From the NCBI RefSeq assembly GCF_003286085.1, contig NW_020825321.1:3472001-3536000 (forward strand): a stretch of 64,000 bases of DNA, read 5' to 3'. Source of the DNA: Drosophila persimilis (taxonomy: Eukaryota; Arthropoda; Insecta; Diptera; Drosophilidae). Both the position numbers and the translations under genes were made by a program. Positions 43,237 to 54,834 of the stretch are shown in pieces (position 1 is the stretch's first letter; every line of letters begins with the position of its first letter). Under the pieces are notes generated by a model. It searched no databases. It was not told the DNA's origin and saw only the letters and a list, made by a program, of their open reading frames with translations.

Positions 43237-44921
43237 ATGAAGGCCCTAGTGCATCGTCTAATTCAGCAACGTGGTGCCTGCAAATCCCAATTAACTCGCG
43301 TGGCTGCGGAGGCTCAAGAGTTTGTACAGTCATGTACTTCTGTGCAAACATTAGAGCACAAGTTGGACCGACTTGTTGCAACTTTCAACCGCTTTATGGA
43401 GCTGTCTTAAGAGCTGGTCCAATATAATGATGAAGATGAATACGTGGATCCGGATTTGGACATCCCCGAATATGAGAAAAGGTTCTTTAGTGCGCATAGT
43501 ATTTTCACTGAAGCCATACGTGACCGGAGCAGTCACGATAATGAGCACGACAACTCAAATATACTGCTATCGAACACTGTGGAACGCTTGTTTGAGGGAC
43601 AAACTCAACTTCTGGAGAGGATTCGGGACTCATCGGGAACCACAGAGCTGCAGTTCGAGAAAATACGCATTCCGACGTTTTCGGGCAGATACGAGGATTG
43701 GTTTCAGTTTAGTGACTTGTTCTTAGGCTCAGTCGACAAGAAGAGTAGTCTGTGCCAAAAGTTTCATTACTTGAAATCCTATCTGGATGGTGAAGCGTTG
43801 TCTCTGATAAAACATATTCCCGTACCGGATGCCAATTACCAGGACGCATGGGAGAGGCTCGAAAATCGCTATAACAAGAAGTCACTGATTGCTCGTTCGT
43901 TCATTCAAAACTTTCTTTCGTTGCCAACCGCAAAGTGTTCAAACATCGCCGAGTTGCGTAAAATAGTCGACACCGCCGACGAAAGTATACGTGGTCTACA
44001 TGCGCTGAGCTGCGACAGCCGCGATGTGTGGCTGATCCATATCTTGCTCTCAAAGCTAGACCCGGAATGCAAGGAAGCTTGGGCCACCTCCAGTGAATCG
44101 TGCAAGGAAAATGTGACCATAAATTACCTGTTCGGCTTTGTCTTCGTCCGTTGCGATGCACTTGAGTCTTGTCAAGATCCAAAGCTAATCCACGATACAC
44201 ACACGGTGGTGAATAAACGTCGTGCAATTTCTCATCATGTTGACGTGCCAAATACGTCTGCTCGTGATTGTGTATATTGTCACGAGCAACACAGTCTTTA
44301 TGCGTGCACTCAATTCAAGGCTCTGGATGTTGTGGACCGCCGCAAGTTCGCAAGGGATGGTAATTTGTGCTTCAATTGTCTAAGCCGATCTCATCAAGTC
44401 AAGGAGTGTAATTCCACAAACACGTGCCGTCTGTGTAAGCTGAGGCACCACACTCTTGTTCATCCAGAGGACATACGCTCTGTCACGGCTTCGGCTGATG
44501 TCAATACATCCGCTGACTCACCCGTCCGCTCGTCCAATTTCCCTGCTGATGCTGATCCTGCCGTGGTCAGCCATCATACATTGGAGAGGAAATTTGTGGC
44601 CAAGAGTCAGGCCATATTGCCAACGATTTTGGCCACTATAGTCGACTCCTGGGGCAACGAGACCACCTGCAGGATACTGTTGGATACTGGTTCAACTATA
44701 ACGATGGTCGCCGAATCATTTATTCAACGAATTGAATTGCCGCGCACCCATGCTCGTATACCAGTGGTTGGTCTAGGCGCAAATCCTGCTGGGGTTACTA
44801 GAGGTCGCGCCACGTTCGCGCTGCTCTCCCGCACAAGCTCGGCCTCAGTGGTGGTAACAGGTCTGATTATGAACACTTTAACCTCCTCGATTCCAGCCCA
44901 GAGGATCGAGTCTAACACACC
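43237..44921 (+). pseudogene. gag: Outer BEL/Pao gag and protease, unit B
   Basis: ATG 43237, with the shared TAA at codon 58 (43408-43410). From 43444 the frame is open to the inner LTR. It encodes the BEL gag core (KIRIPTFSGRYEDWFQF, FHYLKSYLDGEALSL), three zinc-binding segments (CVYCHEQHSLYAC, CFNCLSRSHQVKEC, CRLCKLRHH), and the aspartic protease (ILLDTGSTITMV). Better preserved than unit A, which lacks the first zinc segment. The inner BEL element splits the protease from the rest of pol at 44922. Confidence 0.88.
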
Positions 44922-47900
44922 TGTTACGGCAGAAACCGCAGAGGCAGCTCTAAATATCACTGCGCCTAACAGCTCTAAATATCACTGCGCCTAACAGCAC
45001 AGACGTTAACAGCACAAACATTAACAGCGCCGAGCAAAGGGTTAATCAGGGTGAACGCAGCTATAGGCCAGGAAGAGGAAGAACAAAAAGAAAGGCAGCG
45101 GAAAAAGTTTACTGAAGCGGTACAAGTTTTTTAGCTCTAGCTCCCATAGTTTAACAACCCGCCCCGATATTGTAAATGAAACACCTGAATAAAACCAACT
45201 TGAAGAACAAACCACGGGAGGCCTATTGAACGCGGGAGGCTTATCAAACGTACGGCCCCAGATTTGGAGGCGTTGCCCGGCGCGGCAATATTCTAAAAAA
45301 CTTTTCCTGCTCAACGGAGAGCAAGTCGAATAATCACGACCGACAGAAAGAAGATCGGCGTGCGACGCAGTCAGCTGCGTCACGAGGGATTCGACTTTGC
45401 AGGTGAGATATCCTCATACAGTTGGACAGAAAGGCTAATCTCATACATTCGAGCGACACGAGGTTCGTGTATAACCACAAACCAGGACTGTACAAAAAAA
45501 GACACCGGAGTAAAATGGACGGCGTCAAAGGTCAGCAGTCGGAATCTGGCGGTGAGACCCCGTGTGGATTAGGAGAACTATATGTGCCGGAAAAGATGCT
45601 TGGTGCGTGTTCTGAGACTGAGGGAGGTGCAAGGGAAACTCATCGCGTTAGGGATACATATATAGATGTGATCTCGGCGGTAACAACGGCCACACCTAAC
45701 GTGTCCACCACAGCCCCGACGAGCCATCAAGCACCAGAGCATACCAACCAAGGAGGAGGGGTGGATCAAGCCATTTCACCAAGAACGAGCCTTTTAGATA
45801 ACTGGGAATCGTTCGCTCAGCAGAGAGCGGATGCATTAGGAAGGCCGACGTACGCCACGGCCTTCGAGGGAATGCGCTCCATCCCGACGCATTCCAGACT
45901 GCCTCAAGCAGGAGGCCTCATGAGCTCCATGGTAACCAACGGAGGCTGGGACAGAGCAATTCCCAACTGAACGAGACAATGCCAGTCGGCGCTATGTGGC
46001 ATCCAATGGCCGCACCGGCGCCGGGTACCAACCTGCATGGGCAAAACCCCTTCATTCGCGCCCCGACTGCACAGTATTACCCAAGTACGAGTCGAAATAT
46101 TTCGGACCCGTACGCGTACGGGAGTAATCAAGCGGTCGCGCCAGCGGGGGCGGAGAGATGCTTGACAGCATCCCAGATCTACCATGCTTTTATGGAAACC
46201 CCTAGGAATGGCCCATGTTCATAGTAAACTTCGAGCAATCTACAGAACGCTGCGGACTCAGCGATCAAGACAATCTCATGAGGCTGCAAAAGTGCCTGAA
46301 AGGTGCCGCTTTGTAAGCAGTACGAGGAAAATTAATGATGCCCGCAACAGTTCGACTAGCCATCGAGACTCTTCGAATGCTATATGGCCGACCAGAGGCC
46401 ATATATCACACCCTACAAACGAAGCTAAGAATGGAGCCGTCCGTGAAATCGAGCAGCATCGAAAGCCTAGTGCGCCTGGCGCTGTCGGTGCAAAACTATC
46501 GCGCTACTGTTGACGCAATAGGACTGTCCGACTATCTGAACGACCCAATGTTACTTCGCGACCTTGTGGAGAAACTCCCATTCGACTTGAAACTGGATTG
46601 GGCCAGACAAAGCGCTGGACTTCCGAGGGTAAACATCGCTGTTTTCGACGATTGGCTATTCCGAGTCGCATCGTGCGCAAGCACCGTGATGCCAGTAGCA
46701 CCCGAGAAAGAAGTTTGCACGAAGGAGAAGAACCCAAGAGTCCGGCTTATGGTGCACAATGATAGCAGCGCACAACCGCCCTGCCGTAGGTGCCATGGGG
46801 CCCACAAATTGGAGGACTGTAAGCAGTTCCTGGAGCTAGAAGGGCCAGGTAGATGGAACTTCGTCAGAGAAAATAAGCTAAGAATAGGCCGAAGGAAAGC
46901 ACTACGGTACTGCACACGATGCAGAACGAAGCTGCGTTGTTTAGATATGTCCCCTTAACATTGTATGGACCGAACGGCCAAATGCAAGTGTTCGCACTGA
47001 TAGACGAAGGATCCGCCTGTACCCTAATCGAGACGGAGATAACGGAAAAACTAGGTATCGATGGCCCCTCAGACGAGTTATGCCTACGCTGGACTGGAGA
47101 CATCACGCAGAGAGAATCTCAATCCAAATGGACAAGCCTAGCGATCTCTCCAAGGGACAATGTGGCTCGCAGATTCCCGCTTCAAAACGTGAGAACAGTA
47201 AAAAACCTGGATCTGCCGAAGCAGACGCTGGACGACTCAATCCTAAGATCCCATTCGCACCTGGAAAAGCTACCGATACTCAGCTACAAGGACGTGAGAG
47301 CGTCATTGATCATCGGATTGGACAACGTGAAACTTGGAGTGCCACTGACTGTCAAAGAACGCGAGAATTCCGAATTTATCGCCGCCAAGTCCAGGTTGGG
47401 GTGGTCTGTTTATGGCCGCAGAAAGGGCGACGGGCCAGCGAGTCCGCGGGTAATGCACGTATGCGAATGTAATAAACACCCACATCTGGACACTCTTGTA
47501 AAAGAGAGTTTCTCATTAGACGCGGTTGGCATAAACATGGCGAAGAGCACACTCAGGTCCAAAGAGGACCAAAGAGCAAAAACAATACTGGAAGATTCCA
47601 CGAGGTTTAGCAGCGAAATGAAGAGATGGGAGACAGGACTTCTCTGGCGGTACGACAACGTGGAACTTCCTTCTTCCAGAGAGATGGCAATGCGACGACT
47701 TCGGTGCCTAGAATCTCGTATGACACGCGATAAGGTGCTACGAGAGTTCGTAAAAGAACAGATTAAGAGGTACGAAGACATCGGCTACGTCCGAAAACTC
47801 AAAAAAGATGAAATGGTCGAAGGCAAACGCTCCTGGTATCTGCCCGTATTCGTGACTAAGAACCCGAACAAAGGCAAATTAAGACTCGTATGGGATGCAG

Positions 47901-50239
47901 CAGCCAAAGTGGAAGGCATCGCTCTTAATTCAATGCTACTAAAGGGCCCCGACCAATTGCCATCGCTGGTAGGAGTAATATCGCGCTTTCGAGAGAAGTC
48001 TATTGGCATCTGCGGAGATATTAGAGAAATGTTTCACCAGGTTAGGATACGTTCGGAGGATCAAAGCTCACAGCAGTTTCTCTGGAGATATGGTGACACC
48101 AGTCGAGAACCGGATAGGTACGTAATGAGCGTAATGACCTTTGGTGCTTCTTGTTCCCCAGCAGCAGCGACCTACGTGAGAGATAGGAACGCAGAAAGGT
48201 TCATCAAGGAACAAAGAGAGGAAGTAGAGGCCATACTTCGCAACACCTTTGTAGATGACTGGCTCCAAAGCTGTGACTCAGAAGACGAAATGGTCCGTCT
48301 AGCGCTGGCAGTGAGGAACATACACAAAGAAGGTGGCTTCGAGATGAGAGGATGGATATCTAACTCGAGCACCGTGATGAGAGCGCTCTCAGGAGATGGA
48401 GATCATCAAGAACGACCCATCGAGATGACGGACTCGACTAGACGAGAACGAGTGCTTGGTATGTGGTGGCATCCAAGGAATGATTACTTCACCTTCATCA
48501 ATAAGTTTCGGAATGACATATACGACGAAACGAAAACTGTGACGAAGCGGTCAATTCTACGTACAGTCATGACCATCTTCGATCCCTTAGGACTATTGGG
48601 GTTCTATATTATACAGGCAAAGATAATACTGCAGGACGTGTGGAGGTCGGCCGTAGGCTGGGATGAACAGGTCGAAGAAAGCGAACGTCAACGTTGGATG
48701 ATATGGGCACGGCAACTACAAAACATCGAAGAATTAAGGGTTCCACGATATCTCGGTCTAACGAAGGAAACATCTAATATCCAATTACACATCTTTACAG
48801 ACGCCAGCATAAACGCCTTTGCAGCCGTCGCCTACATAAGGATCGAACAAAGAGGAGAAGTCAGGTGCACACTACTCGCATCCAAGACAAGCGTGGCACC
48901 ATTGAAACTAATTTCGATTCCCAGGATGGAGCTTATGGCAGCGATCATCGGCCTACGACTAGCTAAACTCATAACACAGGAGCTCTCCGTCGAGGTCAAG
49001 CGACGTGTTTTTTGGACCGACTCCAAGAACGTGTTGTATTGGATATGTTCAGACGCCCGAAAGTACCATCAGTTCGTTGCGCTCCGAAATGGAGAGATCT
49101 TGGAAACCTCGGACATATCAGAATGGAAATGGGTTCCATCCGCTCTGAACGTAGCAGACGATGGAACGAAGTGGACCAAAGAATCGAGTTTCCAACCGGA
49201 AGCGAGATGGTTCTCCGGTCCGCCGTTCCTATTTGACGAGGAAGAATACTGGCCAACTACACAGCTCAACTCGAGTAATCTGGAACGGATACACGTACAC
49301 GAATGGACAGATACGCCGAAACCGCCATCAAAGCTGAGTAGCATAATCCCAAATGTATGTCGCATTAGCAAATGGGAAAAGTTCACGGGAGCCCTGAAAT
49401 GCGTGATGAGATTTCTGGACAAAATACGCAAAAGAGATTTCGCATCAGAGGAGGCAAATTTAGCCGCACGCTTTCGCAACATGGAAGATGTCAACATCGT
49501 TATATACCGGATGGTCCAAGAAGAGGCTTACTCTGAAGAAACGGCTCTTCTACGACAAGGAAGAATCGTGAGTAAGAAAAGTTCGATCTACAAATTATCG
49601 CCGTACCTCGATGAAACAGGCGTACTGAGAATACGCGGCCGCATAGATAAATCGATCGGCATAACGAGGAACCTGAAACGGCCAGTAATTCTACCCGGAG
49701 GACATAACGTCACTAATCTTCTCATTGATTATTTCCATCGGAAGTTTCAGCATCAGCTTACTGAGATCGTCGTCAACGAGATGCGACAATTGTACCACAT
49801 ACCAGGACTGCGAGCAAGAGTTCGCGCCGTAGCGAAAACCTGCCAAAGATGTCGCAATAAAAGAGCGCTCCCAGAGGCGCCGGAGATGGGAAGCTTGCCA
49901 CCAGAGAGGCTAGCAATCAACGAATTGCCATTCACAAACACAGGTATCGACTACTTCGGACCACTGGAGGTAAACGTAGGAAGACGACGCGAGAAACGAT
50001 GGGGAGTACTATTCACGTGCCTCACCGTGCGAGCAGTACACATCGAGCTGGCAAACTCCCTGTCAACAGATGCCTTCATGCTAACATTGGAAATGTTCGT
50101 AGCCCGTCGAGGAGTCCCCAAGAGAATTGTGTCGGACAACGGGACGAACTTCCGAGGAGCCAGCCGCTTACTACGAGAAGAAATTGAAAGAATTCTACCG
50201 AACGAACTGGATTTGGAGGCGTTGCCCGGCGCGGCAATA
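44922..50239 (+). mobile_element. Inner BEL/Pao element, internal 3' deletion, unit B
   Basis: 5' LTR 44922-45290 (369 bp). ACACC duplications at 44917-44921 and 50240-50244. About 830 bp present in unit A, from the integrase core to nearly the end of the 3' LTR, are missing; only about 30 bp of 3' LTR remain (50210-50239). The breakpoint falls in a short stretch shared by both edges (GGA/AGA). Same site as in unit A. Confidence 0.92.
45515..46958 (+). pseudogene. gag: Inner BEL/Pao gag, unit B, broken
   Basis: ATG 45515. The frame closes at 45970 after a deletion. Further breaks at about 46170-46230 and a stop near 46315 are absent from unit A. The last frame (46335-46958) keeps the 11 bp that unit A lost, so the two copies have different lesions. 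It ends with the zinc-binding CRRCHGAHKLEDC and overlaps pol (46919) by 40 nt in the -1 frame. Confidence 0.8.
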
Positions 50240-50848
50240 ACACCTGCATATAACAGCCTGTGGAAAAGTATTCGTGATCTACCCTTAGCGGACCCTACAT
50301 TTGGTAAACCAGGCGAAATCGACGTGATTTTAGGAGCTGATCAGCCTTGGAACCTTTACACTGGACAACGCAAAGAGTTTGGTTGGGTCATTACAGGCAG
50401 CTACCATCTCAGTAGTGATGCTCACAACAACGCACTAGCACATCACGCGCACGAGGATCTGGACACTTTGGTTCGATCGTTCATGGACATGGAACGAGTT
50501 CAACCAAGTGACGCTACCATTGATGCTAGTGATCCCGCTGAGCAACACTTCGTTCATACGCACGCCCGCAGAAACGATGGCGTGTACATCGTCCAATACC
50601 CGTTCAAGGAATCTGCCCCTCCGATGTGGTCTACACTGCCACAAGCACTACGCCGCTTTACTTCTCTCGAGTATGTCGACTTTATGAACCATTATATACA
50701 ACGAGGACACATGGAGGTGATTCCTTCTACTACCATAGAAAACGATCCCGCCAATCACAATTACTTAGCACACCACGCAGTATTTAAACCAGATAGCAGA
50801 TCACTCACGATCAGCCGAATGTCCCCTGCTGGCTCTGCGACAGCGTAG
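46919..50848 (+). CDS. pol: Chimeric ORF, 1309 aa: inner BEL pol fused to outer BEL pol
   Basis: One open frame. About residues 1-1097 are inner BEL pol: protease (ALIDEGSACTLI), RT with FVDDW, RNase H (HIFTDASINAF), integrase with CQRCRNK, D in GIDYFGP and D in VSDNGTNF. The deletion at 50209 removes the integrase Glu and joins, in frame, about 30 bp of LTR end and then outer BEL pol (KSIRDLPLADPTFG through HHAVFKPDS). The last residues are CR1 sequence read in a wrong frame to TAG at 50846-50848. Protease, RT and RNase H could be intact; integrase cannot be. I take the fusion as a chance product of deletion, not a new gene. Confidence 0.85.
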   Translation: MQNEAALFRYVPLTLYGPNGQMQVFALIDEGSACTLIETEITEKLGIDGPSDELCLRWTGDITQRESQSKWTSLAISPRDNVARRFPLQNVRTVKNLDLPKQTLDDSILRSHSHLEKLPILSYKDVRASLIIGLDNVKLGVPLTVKERENSEFIAAKSRLGWSVYGRRKGDGPASPRVMHVCECNKHPHLDTLVKESFSLDAVGINMAKSTLRSKEDQRAKTILEDSTRFSSEMKRWETGLLWRYDNVELPSSREMAMRRLRCLESRMTRDKVLREFVKEQIKRYEDIGYVRKLKKDEMVEGKRSWYLPVFVTKNPNKGKLRLVWDAAAKVEGIALNSMLLKGPDQLPSLVGVISRFREKSIGICGDIREMFHQVRIRSEDQSSQQFLWRYGDTSREPDRYVMSVMTFGASCSPAAATYVRDRNAERFIKEQREEVEAILRNTFVDDWLQSCDSEDEMVRLALAVRNIHKEGGFEMRGWISNSSTVMRALSGDGDHQERPIEMTDSTRRERVLGMWWHPRNDYFTFINKFRNDIYDETKTVTKRSILRTVMTIFDPLGLLGFYIIQAKIILQDVWRSAVGWDEQVEESERQRWMIWARQLQNIEELRVPRYLGLTKETSNIQLHIFTDASINAFAAVAYIRIEQRGEVRCTLLASKTSVAPLKLISIPRMELMAAIIGLRLAKLITQELSVEVKRRVFWTDSKNVLYWICSDARKYHQFVALRNGEILETSDISEWKWVPSALNVADDGTKWTKESSFQPEARWFSGPPFLFDEEEYWPTTQLNSSNLERIHVHEWTDTPKPPSKLSSIIPNVCRISKWEKFTGALKCVMRFLDKIRKRDFASEEANLAARFRNMEDVNIVIYRMVQEEAYSEETALLRQGRIVSKKSSIYKLSPYLDETGVLRIRGRIDKSIGITRNLKRPVILPGGHNVTNLLIDYFHRKFQHQLTEIVVNEMRQLYHIPGLRARVRAVAKTCQRCRNKRALPEAPEMGSLPPERLAINELPFTNTGIDYFGPLEVNVGRRREKRWGVLFTCLTVRAVHIELANSLSTDAFMLTLEMFVARRGVPKRIVSDNGTNFRGASRLLREEIERILPNELDLEALPGAAITPAYNSLWKSIRDLPLADPTFGKPGEIDVILGADQPWNLYTGQRKEFGWVITGSYHLSSDAHNNALAHHAHEDLDTLVRSFMDMERVQPSDATIDASDPAEQHFVHTHARRNDGVYIVQYPFKESAPPMWSTLPQALRRFTSLEYVDFMNHYIQRGHMEVIPSTTIENDPANHNYLAHHAVFKPDSRSLTISRMSPAGSATA

Positions 50849-51768
50849 TCCACGCAAAATGCGCTGGATTTTCTGGCCTCGTGAGTGATGCTATAGCCAA
50901 ACGTAATGGCTTGCATTACAGTTGCGAGGCATGCCGTGCGGTGGAGAAGGACATGGTATCTTTCATGAGGCAGACGCGGAGTGGCTTTAAGGAGCTGACC
51001 GTTGGTTTCAAAAACCAATACGATCGGCTCCTAGCCATGGAGGCTCAGTTTAGCGGTTTAAAACTGCTGAATGAGTCTCCGAGGCGCAAAAAGGTCACTC
51101 CGCGGGACCTGCAAGTGCCAACCGTCACTCAGCCGTGCGCCGCCGAAAAACTGACTCCGACCACTCCAAGTGTGCAGCAGTTGATCTCGTTTGCCACTCC
51201 AAAGGCAACGACAGCTGCTGGCGATGCAGATTCGGTAGCCGAATTCATCGCCTCGGAGAATGTGCAGCCAAGTACGTCTGCAGCGTCCGTGTCCGTGGTG
51301 TCCGCAAGTTCACTAGTTGTCCCGTCTATCCCGATCCCACCAGTAAATAGACGTTCCGGACCTCCGGATATTGCCACCACAGGTACTAGACCTGTGGTGA
51401 CTAAACCACTGGTGGGAGTCCCACCAAAACGACAAGTTTTTGTTTCACGGCTGGCCCCTGACCTCACATCTAATGATGTAATTGCCTTTATTCAAAGCAA
51501 AATAAAAGCCGTGTACTTAAAGGTGGAGAAATTTAACTTCTCTTATGCCAGGGAGATAGCCTCGTTTAAGATAAGCATCTCCTCAACTCAATTTGACACC
51601 ATTTGCTCCACCAAATTTTGGCCGGAGCATTTGGTGGTGAAGGAGTTTAAGGCTAAGAAGAAGAATAGGCCCCCCATATCCCTTCCAAATCTTTCCAGTG
51701 TGTCACCCTCAACCTCAACTTCCTCTTCCTCAACTTCCCGTCTTGCTTCAACCTTTCCAAAAAACTAA
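50827..51768 (+). pseudogene. CR1 ORF1, 5'-truncated, unit B
   Basis: Opens in frame with CWLCDSVVHAKC...CEAC (PHD-like half), then a Thr/Ser/Pro-rich linker, the KRQVFVSRLAPDLTSNDV region and a Ser-rich tail ending FPKN. The stop at 51766-51768 is the natural end and overlaps the ORF2 frame. No ATG lies upstream inside CR1, because the element is truncated there. Confidence 0.7.
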
Positions 51769-51773
51769 CTTCT

Positions 51774-52727
51774 CTTTTAGTAACCTATCAGAATGTAAGA
51801 GGCTTGCGTAGTAAGCTCAGCATTCTTTTCCGGGATAGTGCTGCATTTGCTTCCCACGTTATTGTGTTTACTGAAACCTGGTTAAAGCCGGACATTCTTA
51901 GTTCCGAGGTTTTGGCAGGTCGGTACACAACTTTTAGAAAGGACCGTTCGTCTCGACGTGCAGGAGGGGTTCTAATTGGAGTGGAATCTTACTTCACGTC
52001 AGAACACTTCACAGTCCAAGTTCAACAGGAACTGGAATTCCTGTGTGTAAAACTGATTCTTCCCGCTTTCGCTATATTCATTACTTGCTCGTATATCCCA
52101 CCTTCTTCGGATATTTCAATTTATGAGCAGCACTTGTCCGCTTTAACCGCTGTTGCTTCCTCGCTATCTGATAAAGATCGTATGATAGTTCTTGGTGACT
52201 TCAACTTGCCAGGAACTGTTTGGTCTTCGGTAAACGAGTCTAGTATCCTAGTGCCCATGTCACGACATGACTTTGTTGACGGCTTGCTTGACCTGTCCCT
52301 GTCTCAAGTCAATCATGTGAAAAATTCCTTGGGTCGATTGCTTGATCTATGCTTTGTATCGGATCCGACCATAGTGTTGTTAACCCGAGCCCTTCCGCTC
52401 ACTATACCTGAACACGCCTACCACCCTACTTTCGAGGTGTCGCTAGATATAGGACCAACTGTATTGGATCGGTCGAGTAGACTACCTGAACGTGTTCGCT
52501 GCTTTCGTAAAGCCGAGTTTGCGAAGCTTAATAACCTAATTAGGGATTTTGATTGGTCCGCTTTGTACTTGTGCACTGATGTCACAAAAGGCACAAACAT
52601 TTTTTACAATGCTCCTGGCACATTTTTTGATTCTTGTGTCCCGCTTTCTTGTCCGATTAGATCTGGAAAACCCCCGTGGTTTACCAAAGAGTTATCCAGT
52701 CTACAAAACTTAAAATCAAGACTATAA
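51774..52727 (+). pseudogene. CR1 ORF2 endonuclease, unit B
   Basis: Endonuclease domain without the deletion seen in unit A: VFTETWL, LGDFNLPGTVW, LLDLCFVSDP, HAYHPTFEVSL. A 2-bp loss near 52724 closes the frame at 52727, just before the RT frame starts at 52741. The frame is open upstream into the end of ORF1; no convincing start codon. Confidence 0.8.
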
Positions 52728-52740
52728 AAAATTTCAAGAA

Positions 52741-54543
52741 GTGGGTTCTCCTACTTCTCACTCTCGTTATGTAGTAGCTCGGTCAAACTTTTCAGTTCTT
52801 AATGCTCAATGCTATAAGAACTACCTATCTCGTTGCAGGATACGTTTTTCTCAGGACCCTAAACAGTTTTACTGCTTCGTAAACAGTAAGCGTAGAACGT
52901 CCGCACACCCATCCTCGCTATCATTTTGTAATACGTCGGCAAATAATGATCAGGCAATTGCCGATCTTTTTGACCAGTTTTTCCAAACCACCTATTCTGA
53001 GGAACGCTACTCTGGTCAACCGTACCCATACGGATTACCGAGGTCGAACGGCATTTTCAGTCCGTTGTTAAATGAATATTCCCTACTTCATGACCTTCGA
53101 CTAGTTAAGCCGGTGTTTTCACCGGGTCCAGACGGGGTTCCAGGTTGTGTACTCAGGTACTGCGCCGAGGCTCTGTGTGGACCATTGCTTAAACTATTCA
53201 CCCTGTCCCCAATCTGGAAGGAATCGTTTATAATTCCTCTCCATAAAAAAGGTAGCAAGTCTGATGCAAAAAATTATAGAGGTATAGCACAGTTATCCGC
53301 TATTCCCAAATTGTTTGAGAAGGTTTTAACTCCTCACTTGCAACATCTCTGCAAGTCACTTATATCTCCAACTCAGCATGGATTTATAAGGCGGCGATCA
53401 ACCACCACGAACTTGTTAGAGTTTACCTCTTTCATTATTAAAGGTTTTCAAGGTAACTTACATACGGATGTTATTTACACCGACTTTAGTAAAGCATTCG
53501 ACTCTGTAAACCATTCCCTTTTAGCACATAAACTTGACCTTTTAGGGTTTCCGCCCAACCTCCTGAGATGGATTTCTAGCTATCTTTGTTCTAGGTCTCA
53601 AAGAGTCCTCTTCAAAAACTCCCTCTCTTTACCAGTAAAGGTTTCTTCGGGAGTACCACAGGGCAGCCATCTAGGCCCCTTACTCTTCACACTCTTTATT
53701 AATGACTTGCCTTCAGTATTAACATACTCACGAGTACTTATGTATGCGGATGATGTTAAACTCTGTGTCCAGTACAAGGACATTTCATTTCATTCTCGCT
53801 TGCAATCCGATCTCAATAATCTCAATAATGCCTCGAAATGCAAAGTTATGACATTTCATCGTTCTAGCCCTTTGTTGGCTCCCTACACCCTATTTGGGGG
53901 TTCTCTTGAAAGAATTACCCTGGTGGATGATCTGGGTGTTATGTTAGACCCCAAGTTAAAGTTTTCCGAACACATTTCTACCATGGTAAATAAGGCCATG
54001 GGCGTGCTTGGGATTATAAAGAGGTGGTCAAAGGAATTTGACGACCCCTATATAACAAAGACTCTCTATACCTCGCTTGTTCGTCCGATCTTAGAATACG
54101 GCTCCTGTGTATGGTGCCCTCAGTACAAAGTACACCAGGACCGTATAGAATCAGTACAGAAAAACTTTTTACTCTTTGCTCTGCGGGGCCTTAACTGGGA
54201 TGCGGGTGTAAGACTCCCATCTTACTCTAGTAGACTATTATTAGTAAACCTCCCATCCTTAGTTAACCGTAGAAAAATGCTTGGTGTGATATTTATGCAC
54301 AACTTGATCAGGGGTGACATAGACAGCCCTGATCTGTTGAGCCGCATAAACTTCACGATTCCTATTAGACTGACTAGAAATTTTATACCGTTGTTCCTTC
54401 CACTTTGTAGATCGAATTATTCCTTGCATGAACCGTTTAGGGTCTTATGCTCGGATTATAATTCCCTCTCCCATATTATATCCAACACTAATTCTCTTCC
54501 TCTTATTAAATTATTAATCCTTACACACCTTTCTATTAATTAG
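52741..54543 (+). pseudogene. CR1 ORF2 reverse transcriptase, unit B
   Basis: A 600-codon frame with RT motifs FSPGPDGVPG, HGFIRRRSTTTNL, VIYTDFSKAFDSV, GVPQGSHLGPLLF and catalytic LMYADDVKL (Tyr at 53743-53745). In-frame deletions (21 bp near 53208; about 30 bp near 53820) removed residues that unit A keeps, so the enzyme is probably inactive despite the open frame. It is cut off from the endonuclease by the frameshift at 52724. Confidence 0.85.
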
Positions 54544-54834
54544 TATCTGTAGTGGTATTTGTATTTTGATTGCATGCTTAGTTTCTTAGTAAGTTTAGTG
54601 CTAATTTTCCTCGATTGTTAGTCTAATAGCTATCTTTCTTGCATGTTCGCGTTTGGTTCGGCTGCGCACCGCGCGTCATGCGGCAGCGCCCCTCGGTCGG
54701 CTGGGCGGGAGGAGGGCTGCGTTTTGCCTGGGATCCGCGCGTAACAGCCTTCTGCTGGTGTCACACGGGCCACTTGACGGTGCAGTAACTGCATCGCCTC
54801 TTGAAAGATGCAGTCATTGCATGTCAACGTCCAA

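Larger units (their letters stand above)
29465..54834. repeat. Tandem segmental duplication, unit B
   Basis: Collinear with unit A from the gypsy RNase H region to the CR1 3' end. Private insertions: R1-clade element (32227-35680) and the 17.6-like/INE-1 composite (36029-40994). Private deletions include about 830 bp in the inner BEL element and about 45 bp near 30902. The 170-bp array is longer here. Sequence continues past the unit into the rest of the outer BEL element, so B keeps the ancestral right-hand context. Confidence 0.9.
50798..54834 (+). mobile_element. CR1-clade non-LTR element, 5'-truncated, unit B
   Basis: About 4.0 kb inserted in outer BEL pol between HHAVFKPDS and the KSTTTKCRVVFDGSG segment. 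ORF1 fragment, ORF2 in two frames, and a 3' UTR (54544-54834) ending in the same bases as unit A, with no poly(A) and no evident target duplication. This copy is uninterrupted. Confidence 0.85.

Noticed and set aside
46919..50848. Chimeric ORF as a domesticated host gene
   Set aside because: It ends by reading into CR1 in the wrong frame, lacks the integrase Glu, and sits in a nest of dead elements; no sign of selection.
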